Positions 32,783 to 40,399 of a stretch of 64,000 nucleotides of DNA are shown here, piece by piece. Within the stretch, counting starts at the first letter, position 1. Every line of letters starts with the position of its first letter. The stretch lies in assembly GCF_016862395.1 (NCBI RefSeq), contig NZ_BOMW01000061.1:1-64000 (forward strand). The letters run 5' to 3'. The notes beneath the pieces were generated by a model that was not told where the DNA came from, made no database searches, and saw only the letters and a program-made list of their open reading frames with translations. This stretch comes from Actinoplanes siamensis. GTDB taxonomy: Bacteria > Actinomycetota > Actinomycetes > Mycobacteriales > Micromonosporaceae. Position numbers and translations under genes: made by a program.

Positions 32783-34075
32783 TCACGCGCGCATCACCGT
32801 GGCGATCGGGATCCCGGCCGCCCGGATTGCCGGGACGAAGCCACCGAGGATGCCGGCCACCAGCCCGGCGATGATCCCGGACACCCCGGCCGACCAGGGG
32901 AACTCGACACCCTGCAGGAACGGCTCGGACGGGCCGAGAACGACGGTCACGGCCTTGAGCGCTGCCACGCTCACCCCGATCGCGGCCGCCGCTGTGAACA
33001 GGCCGGTCAGCAGCGTCTCGGCCAGCACGATCCCGGCCAGCACGGCCCGGGGTGTGCCGACCGCCCGACGCAGCGCGAACTCCTCGACCCGCTCGCCGAC
33101 CGTGGCCAGTCCGACGTTGAGCACTCCGGCCGCGCCGATGACCAGGACCAGGCCGGCCATCGCCAGGAAGATCAGGCGCAGCAGGTTCAGCTGGTCCTGC
33201 ATCTCCTTGCGGGAGTCGATCGTCTCGATGGACATGTCGGCGCCGCCCAGGCCCTTCAGCTTGGCCGTCAGCACCGGCTCGACCGGGGTGCTGGCGGCCA
33301 TCGCCACCTGGATGTCGCTCATCCCGTTCGGGTCGGTGAGCCGGGCCAGCGGGAGCCAGTTGGTCAGCTCGTCCAGCCGGACGTATCCGTGCGGCTGCGG
33401 GTCACCGTCCTTGACCACGCCGATCAGCTGCGGGGTCATGTCGGCCGACGCGCCGTTGACGCGCATCTGCGCGGGGACGTGGTAACGCTCGAAGCCCTTC
33501 GCCGCCTCCTCGTTCAGCACCAGACGCGGGGCCATCATCGGCGCGGAGGCGAAGTCGAGCCAGGCGCCGGACTGCGGGCGGTACGGCCGGAACTCGCGGA
33601 CGTCCCCGGTCAGCGCGGTCAGCCGCAGCTCGATGGCCTGTCCCTGCGGCAGCCCGGCGTTCGGGTCGTAGCACTTGCCGGTGGCGTCGCAGATCTGCGA
33701 GGCGCCGCCCCAGTTCTGGTCGAACGGGGAACCGCCCGCGTTGACCGGGCGCACCCCGGGCTCGCCGACGACAGCGGTCAGGCCGACCATGGCCACCGCG
33801 TCCGGGCGGCCCCGGACCGTGTCGACCACGGCCTGGCCGGCGCCGGCGACCGGCGGGACGCCGTAGAGCACCTTGGTGCCGTCGATGCCGGTCTGCAGTT
33901 CCAGGTCGGCGAGCTGGAGCCGCTCGGCGATGCCGGCGCCGGCCTGGACCACGACCACGGCCAGCACGCCGAGGAACAGGCTCACCATGGAGAGCAGGGT
34001 GCGCAGCTTGCGGGCCCGGATGCCCTGCAACCCGATGATCGAGGCCGACCTCAGCCGGCCGGAGAAACGCCTCAC
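32783..34075 (-). CDS. MacB-like ABC transporter permease (FtsX domain)
   Basis: A 430-residue membrane protein. One N-terminal helix (RTLLSMVSLFLGVLAVVVV) is followed by a large extracellular domain (about 50-280), then three helices with the FtsX block GAAGVLNVGLATVGERVEEFALRRAVG, and it ends in the usual IPIATVMRA. This is the MacB topology, which couples ATP hydrolysis in the cytoplasm to mechanical work on an external partner rather than moving a substrate through the membrane. GTG 34075 overlaps the ATPase stop, so the two are made together. Confidence 0.88.
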   Translation of the reverse strand: MRRFSGRLRSASIIGLQGIRARKLRTLLSMVSLFLGVLAVVVVQAGAGIAERLQLADLELQTGIDGTKVLYGVPPVAGAGQAVVDTVRGRPDAVAMVGLTAVVGEPGVRPVNAGGSPFDQNWGGASQICDATGKCYDPNAGLPQGQAIELRLTALTGDVREFRPYRPQSGAWLDFASAPMMAPRLVLNEEAAKGFERYHVPAQMRVNGASADMTPQLIGVVKDGDPQPHGYVRLDELTNWLPLARLTDPNGMSDIQVAMAASTPVEPVLTAKLKGLGGADMSIETIDSRKEMQDQLNLLRLIFLAMAGLVLVIGAAGVLNVGLATVGERVEEFALRRAVGTPRAVLAGIVLAETLLTGLFTAAAAIGVSVAALKAVTVVLGPSEPFLQGVEFPWSAGVSGIIAGLVAGILGGFVPAIRAAGIPIATVMRA

Positions 34076-34782
34076 GACAGCCGTCCCGCGGAGAGAGTGT
34101 GCGAGCGCTCGGTGAGCACCCCGGACCGCAGATCCGCGATGCGTCCCATCCGGGCCGCGTGATCACGGTCGTGGGTGACCAGGATCAGGGCGCACCCGCG
34201 GGTGGTCGCCTCCTGCAGCGCGTCGATCACGATCGACCCGGTCTCGGTGTCGAGGGCGCCGGTCGGCTCGTCGGCCAGCAGCACCCGCGGGTCGCGGACC
34301 AGGGCCCGGGCGATCGCCACCCGTTGCTGCTCGCCGCCGGACATCTTCACCGGCCGGTTCCTGGCCAGGTGCGCGATGCCTACCTGCTCCAGCGCCGCCA
34401 TCACCCGGGCGCGGCGGTCCCGGCGCGGCAGCCAGCCCTGCCCGTTGATCAGCGCCATCGCCACGTTCTGCGCGGCGGTCAGGTGCTTGAGCAGGAAGAA
34501 CCGCTGGAAAACGAACCCGAAGTGGGAGCTGCGCAGCTTGGCGGCATGCCGCTCGGGCAGCCGGCTGATGTCCCGCCCGTCCAGCGAGTACGTCCCCGAG
34601 TCCGGCCGGTCGAAGAGGCCCAGCACACTGAGCAGGGTGCTCTTGCCGGAGCCGGACCGGCCGACGATCGCCACGCTCTCCCCGGCCCGGACGGTCAGGT
34701 CGACCCCGTCCAGGATCGTGCGCGGTTCCTTCTGCCCCTTCAGGACCTTGGTGATCCCGGTGAGCCGGATCAGCTCGGTCAC
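34072..34782 (-). CDS. ABC transporter ATP-binding protein (MacB/LolD type)
   Basis: A 236-residue ATPase from GTG 34782. Walker A is IVGRSGSGKSTLLS, the Q-loop region FGFVFQRFFLLKHL, the signature MSGGEQQRVAIARALV, Walker B VLLADEPTGALD, and the switch His is in LILVTHDRDHA. It is the middle gene of an adaptor-ATPase-permease operon with 4-nt overlaps on both sides. Confidence 0.92.
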   Translation of the reverse strand: MTELIRLTGITKVLKGQKEPRTILDGVDLTVRAGESVAIVGRSGSGKSTLLSVLGLFDRPDSGTYSLDGRDISRLPERHAAKLRSSHFGFVFQRFFLLKHLTAAQNVAMALINGQGWLPRRDRRARVMAALEQVGIAHLARNRPVKMSGGEQQRVAIARALVRDPRVLLADEPTGALDTETGSIVIDALQEATTRGCALILVTHDRDHAARMGRIADLRSGVLTERSHTLSAGRLS

Positions 34783-35750
34783 TGCGTCACAGCCGGGGTC
34801 GGCAGGTTCGGCCCGGGGATGGCGACCGTCTCGTCACCCTTCAGACCCTTCTTGATCTCCACGACCTTGCCGTCGGAGATGCCGAGCGTGACGTCGACCG
34901 TCTTACGGGTCTGCCCCTCCCCCACGACCAGGTCGACCTTGCCGCGGCCCTGCGAGCCGGCGACCGCCTCGACCGGCAGCACCAGCACCTTCGACGCCTT
35001 GTCGGTGACCAGCTCGATCGTCACGTCGGCGCCGTTGATCAGCTTGACGCTAGCCGGCGGCACGCAGACCAGGCGCATGCCGGTCGGCTCCGACCCGCCC
35101 GCGGACGAGGAGTCGGGCGGCGAGCCCTGGTCCGGGGCCGGGGCGGCGGACGGCCCCTGGGCGGGCGCCGTGGTCGTCGTCAGGGGCGCGGGCACGACGC
35201 CGGCGGGCAGCGCGGCGATCGTCCCGAGCGCCGCGCACCGGAACGGCCCGGGACCGTTCTTGATCTGCGCCTGCACCTGCCTGACCGCGCCGGAGATCCG
35301 GTACGCCTGGGCGCTGTCGATGTCGGCGACGATCCCGTACCCGGAGTGGGTGGCCGAGACCACCGGCATGCCCTTGGTGACGGTGGCGTGGTCGTCCATC
35401 AGGCGCCCGGCGAAGACCGAACCGGCCGGGATCTCCACCCGCTGCGGGATGCCGCCGTGCCACACGCTGGCCACCCAGACCGGGGTGTCGTCCGGCTCCT
35501 TCGGCAGGCTCCGGCTCACCCAGCGCAGCTCGCCGTCGGCCGGCGCGACGACGCCGAACACCGGGTTGATGGCGACCTTGCCGGCCAGGCTGATCTTGTT
35601 GCTGAGGTCCTGCCGGGCAGGCTTGACCGTGGTGAGCACGGTGCCCCGGTCGGCCAGGCCCGGGGTCTGCGCGGCCTCACCGGACGACGAGCACCCGGCG
35701 GCCGAGAGGACCACCACCAACCCCAGAAGGGCATGCCTGCGTGCAACCAC
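34779..35750 (-). CDS. efflux adaptor-like lipoprotein (membrane-fusion type)
   Basis: A 323-residue exported lipoprotein. GTG 35750 is preceded by GAGGA, and the signal peptide ends LSAAGC with the lipidated Cys near residue 20. It has the divided beta-barrel layout of membrane-fusion adaptors (ISLAGKVAINPVFGVVAP, then VDVTLGISDGKVVEIKKGL) but a reduced helical hairpin and a Pro/Ala/Ser-rich insert (about 190-225). In Gram-positives such proteins work with MacB-like permeases. It would sit outside the membrane and feed antibiotic-like molecules or peptides to the transporter; the substrate is unknown. Confidence 0.75.
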   Translation of the reverse strand: MVARRHALLGLVVVLSAAGCSSSGEAAQTPGLADRGTVLTTVKPARQDLSNKISLAGKVAINPVFGVVAPADGELRWVSRSLPKEPDDTPVWVASVWHGGIPQRVEIPAGSVFAGRLMDDHATVTKGMPVVSATHSGYGIVADIDSAQAYRISGAVRQVQAQIKNGPGPFRCAALGTIAALPAGVVPAPLTTTTAPAQGPSAAPAPDQGSPPDSSSAGGSEPTGMRLVCVPPASVKLINGADVTIELVTDKASKVLVLPVEAVAGSQGRGKVDLVVGEGQTRKTVDVTLGISDGKVVEIKKGLKGDETVAIPGPNLPTPAVTQ

Positions 35751-35865
35751 CCGAGTCCTCCGTCGTCGATGCGTTCAGCGGCGCGGCGAAGGGTACCGGA
35801 CACACGCAACCCACAGAAAGATCGCAGATCGCCGGCCGCTGTCGTCGACGCTCTAGCCTCGGGGC

Positions 35866-36660
35866 ATGCTGTTACTGGTTCCAGGGGACGTGGTGCGGCC
35901 GCGCCGGCCCGACGAGCACTTCGCGGACGAGGCGCGGGCGGCGCTGGCCGCCGGTCACGAGGTCGCGGTGCTGGGCGACGGCGCCCCGGTGCCGGCTTCG
36001 GACGACGTGGTCTACCGCGGCTGGATGATGTCCGGCGCGGAGTACGCGGCGCTGGCCGCCCGCGGGGTGGCGTTGCGGACCGGCCCGGCCGACTACCGGC
36101 GGGCGCACGAACTGCCCGGATGGTATGCGGCGGTGGCGTCCCGTACCCCGCGATCGGTCTGGACCTGCGGTGACGACCGGGCCGGCTTCCTGGCGGCGTG
36201 CGCCTCGCTCGGCTCCGGGGCCGCGGTGCTGCGCGACTACACGAAGTCGATGAAGCACTACTGGGACGAGGCGGCCTTCGTCCCGTCGGTGGCCGACACC
36301 ACCGCCGCGTGGCGGGTGGCGAGCCGCTTCCGGGAGTTGCGCGACGACGACTTCACCGGGGGTTTCGTGCTGCGGCGCTTCGAGGAGTTCACCGGCGCCG
36401 AGGTGCGGACCTGGTGGGTCGACGGGGTGTGCCGGCTGGTCACCGCGCATCCGGACACGCCGTCCGAGCCGCCGCCGACGGATCTGGACGTCGCCGGGTT
36501 CGCGCCGCTGATCAGCGGCCTGCGCCTGCCGTTCGTCACGGCGGACCTGGTCCGCCGCGCGGACGGCGAGTGGCGCCTGGTCGAGATCGGCGACGGCCAG
36601 GTCAGCGACCGGCCCCGCTCCACGCCGGCCGCCGAGCTGATCGCCGCGCTGGCCCGGTGA
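35866..36660 (+). CDS. ATP-grasp domain protein
   Basis: A 264-residue protein of the small ATP-grasp group: an N-terminal Rossmann-like part (LLLVPGDVVRPRRPDEHF), then DYTKSMKHYW (the ATP-contacting Lys), FVLRRFEEFTGAEVRTWWVD and the metal-binding end EWRLVEIGDGQVSD. Enzymes of this fold join a carboxylate to an amine or thiol using ATP. Members of this subgroup in actinomycetes have no defined substrate. It is monocistronic and divergent from the adaptor lipoprotein gene. Confidence 0.75.
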   Translation: MLLLVPGDVVRPRRPDEHFADEARAALAAGHEVAVLGDGAPVPASDDVVYRGWMMSGAEYAALAARGVALRTGPADYRRAHELPGWYAAVASRTPRSVWTCGDDRAGFLAACASLGSGAAVLRDYTKSMKHYWDEAAFVPSVADTTAAWRVASRFRELRDDDFTGGFVLRRFEEFTGAEVRTWWVDGVCRLVTAHPDTPSEPPPTDLDVAGFAPLISGLRLPFVTADLVRRADGEWRLVEIGDGQVSDRPRSTPAAELIAALAR

Positions 36661-36771
36661 CGTGCCGCGATGATCAGCGGTCGGGCATGCGGTGGTCGCG
36701 CGGCGACGCCCCGGTGACCCGTGCCCATCAGCGCCTCGGGGGTCCGCTGTCCGGGCGCCGCATGGTCTGCT

Positions 36772-37170
36772 CTACTCCTCGATCCGGAGCACGATGCGTC
36801 CGTCGGCCACGCCCTTGTACCAGCGGGGATCACTCGTCATCACGTCCACGCCCAGGTCGAGCGCGAGCATCGCGGCCGACGCGCAGTCCGGGCGGCCGGT
36901 CAGCGCCCGCAGCGCCACCAGCGCTTCCCAGTCCTCGGCGTCATCGGTGATCAGGAACGTGGCCGGATGCGCGATCAGCAGCTCCAGTCGCTCCCGCTCG
37001 ATCATCGCGGTGTTGTGGCCGGCCTCGATCAGGCACCACAGCGGGATGATCACCGCACCGTTCTCGTCGTTGATCTCGGCCAGCGTCTCACCGACCGCCA
37101 CCGAGCCGCGCACCCACGCGGTGATCGCCGACGTGTCGAGAACCAGCTTGGCGTCGCGCCCCTGCGTCAC
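36772..37170 (-). CDS. PIN-domain toxin (VapC type)
   Basis: A 132-residue ribonuclease-type toxin. The acidic residues of the PIN site are visible: LVLDTSAITAW (Asp), CLIEAGHN (Glu), and PDCASAAMLALDLGVDVMTSD (two Asp). GTG 37170 overlaps the stop of the small upstream gene as GTGA. It differs from the PIN protein at 4348 and has a better conserved C-terminal acidic motif. Confidence 0.8.
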   Translation of the reverse strand: MTQGRDAKLVLDTSAITAWVRGSVAVGETLAEINDENGAVIIPLWCLIEAGHNTAMIERERLELLIAHPATFLITDDAEDWEALVALRALTGRPDCASAAMLALDLGVDVMTSDPRWYKGVADGRIVLRIEE

Positions 37171-37343
37171 GCGGGCCGCGACCGCAGCCCGGCGAGGAAC
37201 GCCGCCCGGCCCTCGGCGTCGCGTGCCCGCTCGGCTTTGCGCCGCCGCTGCCGCGCCCGCGCCTTGCCCTCGTCGGTGACGGCCAGCCCCATCCGGGCGT
37301 GGATGTCCTCGACGCTCAACTTGGAACTGGTGTCCTGCTCCAT
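37167..37343 (-). CDS. antitoxin-like partner of the PIN toxin
   Basis: A 58-residue protein beginning MEQDTSSKLSVEDIHARMGL, followed by a highly basic helix (KARARQRRRKAERARDAEG) and an end that could wrap the toxin. Order, size and a 4-nt overlap support an antitoxin role. The basic helix could bind the promoter. A GAGGATAGGAC half copy of the CATCCTAGGA-type motif lies 30 bp upstream. Confidence 0.65.
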   Translation of the reverse strand: MEQDTSSKLSVEDIHARMGLAVTDEGKARARQRRRKAERARDAEGRAAFLAGLRSRPA

Positions 37344-37372
37344 GCGATCAGAGTAACCGCGCCCGGCCGCAT

Positions 37373-37387
37373 GTCCTATCCTCGGCG
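37373..37387. promoter_or_regulatory. half copy of the CATCCTAGGA-type motif
   Basis: On the minus strand CGAGGATAGGAC matches the second half of the copy at 10511 (GGAGGATAGGAC). It lies 30 bp before the antitoxin start, where a promoter is expected. The match is short, so it could be chance. Confidence 0.25.
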
Positions 37388-37612
37388 CCCGCGCCCCGTA
37401 CCGAGCGGAACCCGACCCACCGGCCGACACCGCCCGGCGCCACGCCTGGCGCGGGCCGGCAACTCCGCGACCGGCGGCCCGTGGCGCGACTGCTGGCGGT
37501 CGCCCCCCAGCGCGCTCCATCGACCAGCGTCCGGAAACGCCCACCATTATCGAGATCCTTCCTTCGGGTAAATCCCGTCGCGGCGGGGCGGGGCTTGTGT
37601 TTGGGTGGCGAC

Positions 37613-38230
37613 ATGGGCCAACCCACGTTGCGCACCGAACGTCTCCTGCTCGTCCCCCTCACCGACCGGCACTTCGAACTCGAGGTCGAGCTCGACGCCG
37701 ACGCGGAGGTCCTCAAGTACATCTCGGGGCGGGCCCGGACCCGGGACGAGGTGGTGTCCTCGCACGCCGAGCGGATGGCGCTGGGCACCAAGGTGGACGG
37801 GCTCGGTTTCTGGGCGGCGTTCGGCGCCGACGGCGGCCGCAGCGGCTCGGAGGCCCCGGACGGCGAGACCGAGGGCGAGTTCGTCGGCCTGATGATGCTG
37901 CCGCCGGCGCACGGCGACGATCAGCCGGACGATCCGACGCTCGCCGAGCTGGGCTACCGGCTGGCCCGCCGGTACTGGCGGCAAGGGCTGGCCGGCGAGG
38001 CGTCCCGGGCGCTGCTGCGGCACGCTTTCGACACGGTCGGGCAGAGCCGGGTGTTCGCCCGGACCATGGCCGTCAACACCGGCTCGCGCGGGGTGATGGA
38101 GAGCATCGGCATGCGGTACGTCCGGACCTTCCACCCGGTCTGGGACGACCCGCTGCCCGGCACGGAGGCCGGCGAGGTGGAGTACGAGATGACCCGCGCC
38201 ATGTGGGAGGCCCGCCGCGGCACTCTCTGA
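37613..38230 (+). CDS. GNAT acetyltransferase, RimJ/RimL-like
   Basis: A 205-residue protein. RTERLLLVPLTDRHFEL at the N-terminus, LGYRLARRYWRQGLAGEASRALLRHAF (acetyl-CoA loop) and VNTGSRGVMESIGMRYV place it among the ribosomal-protein-type acetyltransferases. The acceptor is unknown; paralogues also act on small amines. A 15-residue acidic-Gly insert (about 78-95) is unusual for the family. The start is ATG 37613 with GGGTGG upstream. Confidence 0.85.
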   Translation: MGQPTLRTERLLLVPLTDRHFELEVELDADAEVLKYISGRARTRDEVVSSHAERMALGTKVDGLGFWAAFGADGGRSGSEAPDGETEGEFVGLMMLPPAHGDDQPDDPTLAELGYRLARRYWRQGLAGEASRALLRHAFDTVGQSRVFARTMAVNTGSRGVMESIGMRYVRTFHPVWDDPLPGTEAGEVEYEMTRAMWEARRGTL

Positions 38231-38249
38231 GGAGGCCGGACGTCGGCCG

Positions 38250-39158
38250 TTGACCGACGTGCGCGGTCTCGTGACGGCCCACCTCCCGGGCTATCGGGTC
38301 GAGTCGATCGACCTGATCGGTGCGGGCACGGACCACACCGCGTTCGAGATCAACAGCGACTTGATCGTACGGCTGAGCAAGTCCCCTGATCCGGACCGGA
38401 CAGAGCGCGAGGCACGTCTTCTCACCACGGTGCGCGGCGTCGCGCCGCTGCCGGTCCCCGAGCCGGTCTTTGTCGCCGCCGAGCACGGCTGCCTGGCGTA
38501 TCGCAAGCTCCCCGGCACCCCCTTGCTGAACCTGCCCGCGCCCGGCCGGCCGGAGCGGATCGCCGCCACCCTCGGCGAGTTCCTGGCCGCGCTGCACACG
38601 CTGCCGGCCAGCCTGCTGGCCGGCCTGGTCGACACCGACGCCCAGCCGCCGGCCGAGTGGCTGGACGAGGCCGCGGAAACCTACGACGCGGTCGCCGGCC
38701 ACCTCCCGGCCCGGCACCGCCCGCTGATCGAGAGGTTCCTCGGCACCGCGCCCCCACCCGGCCCCGAGACGCTGGCCTTCTCGCACAACGACCTGGGCAT
38801 CGAGCACGTCCTGGCCGATCCGCGCGACGGGGCGATCACCGGCGTCATCGACTGGGGCGACGCGGCGCTGACCGACCCGGCGTACGACTTCGGTCTGCTC
38901 TTCCGCGATCTCGGCCCGGCGGCGCTGAGCGGCCTGGACCCGGCACGGCGCGAGCGCGCTGTCTTCTACGCCCGGTGCGGCCTGCTGGAAGACCTGGCGT
39001 ACGGGATCGAGTCCGGGCAGCGGCGGTATGCCGACCGGTCACTGGCCGCGCTGAGCTGGGTGTTCCCCGCAACGACCGGACCGCCGCCGCGGGCCCGATC
39101 CGAGCCGGCGGCGGGGATCGCGGCCGGCGATGGCCGGGCCCCGGGTGACGGGCGATGA
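38250..39158 (+). CDS. phosphotransferase of the aminoglycoside kinase family
   Basis: A 302-residue kinase-fold protein. Landmarks are the N-lobe strand DHTAFEINSDLIVRL, the hinge YRKLPGTPLL, the Brenner motif AFSHNDLGIEHVLAD and the metal motif GVIDWGDAALTDPAYDFGLL. It is not closely similar to the kinase at 2266. The start is taken as TTG 38250, 19 bases after the previous stop; GTG 38259 is an alternative. It is likely co-transcribed with the acetyltransferase upstream. The C-terminal 25 residues are low complexity. The substrate is unknown. Confidence 0.8.
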   Translation: MTDVRGLVTAHLPGYRVESIDLIGAGTDHTAFEINSDLIVRLSKSPDPDRTEREARLLTTVRGVAPLPVPEPVFVAAEHGCLAYRKLPGTPLLNLPAPGRPERIAATLGEFLAALHTLPASLLAGLVDTDAQPPAEWLDEAAETYDAVAGHLPARHRPLIERFLGTAPPPGPETLAFSHNDLGIEHVLADPRDGAITGVIDWGDAALTDPAYDFGLLFRDLGPAALSGLDPARRERAVFYARCGLLEDLAYGIESGQRRYADRSLAALSWVFPATTGPPPRARSEPAAGIAAGDGRAPGDGR

Positions 39159-39238
39159 GGCGGGCGGCGCCGCAGATCCGGGACGTGGCGGCGGCGCGGG
39201 CGTCCCGCACCGGACCGGTCGCGGGTGCGCCGCGACAT

Positions 39239-39275
39239 GAGGTGGCGCGCCCGCCCACGAGCGGCGCGCCACCTC
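39239..39275 (+). terminator. strong hairpin after the phosphotransferase gene
   Basis: GAGGTGGCGCGCC and its perfect complement form a 13-bp stem with an 11-nt loop, 80 bp after the stop. No T-tract follows, as is common in actinomycetes. Confidence 0.75.
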
Positions 39276-39402
39276 CCCCCTCGCCCGTTGTGGACGGTGC
39301 GGCGGCGCCCGTTGATACACGTTTGCGCTGTCGCTGATCCGGCAGTACGACGTGCCGCATCCGGCGATAACCTCATCACGCCCCGTCGACGTGGAGGTTG
39401 AG

Positions 39403-40311
39403 ATGGACGCTCTTGCCGGCCGGTTGGCGGCCGAAACCGACATCCGCACCCTGCAGATGAGTCAATACCTGGGACACCTCGACGACCTGCCGGCCACCGA
39501 CCGGCACGGCCTGCAGCCGGACGGCACGTTCCACCTCGGCGACGTGCGGGTGGACGCTCCGGCCGGCGAGCGGGTCGGCGACGTCGGCTACCAGAACTGC
39601 GTGCCGGCGGCCATGGCGCTGCTGGCCCAGGCCTGGTACGCGGCCGGGAAGGAACAGTTCGCCCCCACGCTGGAGGACACCCTCCGGATCTACGAGAAGG
39701 TGTCCCCGTTCCACCGCGACGCGGCCCCGGGATTCGCGGCGCGCGCCGCCGCCCAGCCGACCTCCGGCCGTCGCGAGGCGCACAACGACTTCGGCGCGAG
39801 CCTGCTGCTGGCGCTCAAGGTCTGGGTGCACCGGGACCAGCCGCTGGCCGGCCTGCTCCCGGAGGCCCGCGCCTTCCTGGAGATCGAGCCGCGTAATCTC
39901 GACCAGCTCCGCGAGGCGGTGCTGCGCTTCGGCGGCGTCCTGGCCGGCCTGGCCCTCCCGCAGTCGATCAAGGACAGCCGGGGAGACCTACGCGATTCGT
40001 GGTTCGTGCCGGGCTACGGCCCGGTCTACGACGCGACACCGGGCAGCCTGTCGAGCCACTGTGTCGCCATCACCGGCTTCTCCCGGCGCGACTTCTTCTG
40101 CCGCAGCGCCGGCCGGGTGCGCCGGCTGTCGCCGGAATTCCTGCTCACCTACGTCGAGGAGGCCTACACGGTGACGTCGTCGGTGGCGCTGGACGCGAAT
40201 CCGGCGCTGCGGTCGCGGCTGGACACGGACCTCGAGGACATCCGCTCGTCGGACCGCCCGGCCGGGATGCCGGCGTTCAACCACCGCTGGCGCGGCGGGA
40301 ACATCATGTAG
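39403..40311 (+). CDS. papain-like cysteine-protease-fold protein
   Basis: A 302-residue protein without signal peptide. GGAGG lies just before ATG 39403. DVGYQNCVPAAMALLAQAWY gives the Gln...Cys of papain-type enzymes at the start of the central helix, and SLSSHCVAITGFSRRDFFCRSA gives the catalytic His on the expected strand; an Asn/Asp partner cannot be fixed. N-terminal Leu-rich residues (about 1-40) precede the fold. It could be an intracellular peptidase, a transglutaminase-like enzyme or an inactive relative. It is monocistronic and converges on the LuxR gene. Confidence 0.6.
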   Translation: MDALAGRLAAETDIRTLQMSQYLGHLDDLPATDRHGLQPDGTFHLGDVRVDAPAGERVGDVGYQNCVPAAMALLAQAWYAAGKEQFAPTLEDTLRIYEKVSPFHRDAAPGFAARAAAQPTSGRREAHNDFGASLLLALKVWVHRDQPLAGLLPEARAFLEIEPRNLDQLREAVLRFGGVLAGLALPQSIKDSRGDLRDSWFVPGYGPVYDATPGSLSSHCVAITGFSRRDFFCRSAGRVRRLSPEFLLTYVEEAYTVTSSVALDANPALRSRLDTDLEDIRSSDRPAGMPAFNHRWRGGNIM

Positions 40312-40399
40312 ACCCGTGTCGCTGCGGTCCGCATCTGGTCGGCCGGCGCAGCCAGGCGCGGCGGTCGGCCGGAGGCCGAGGCGGACACCGGCCCGGCGG

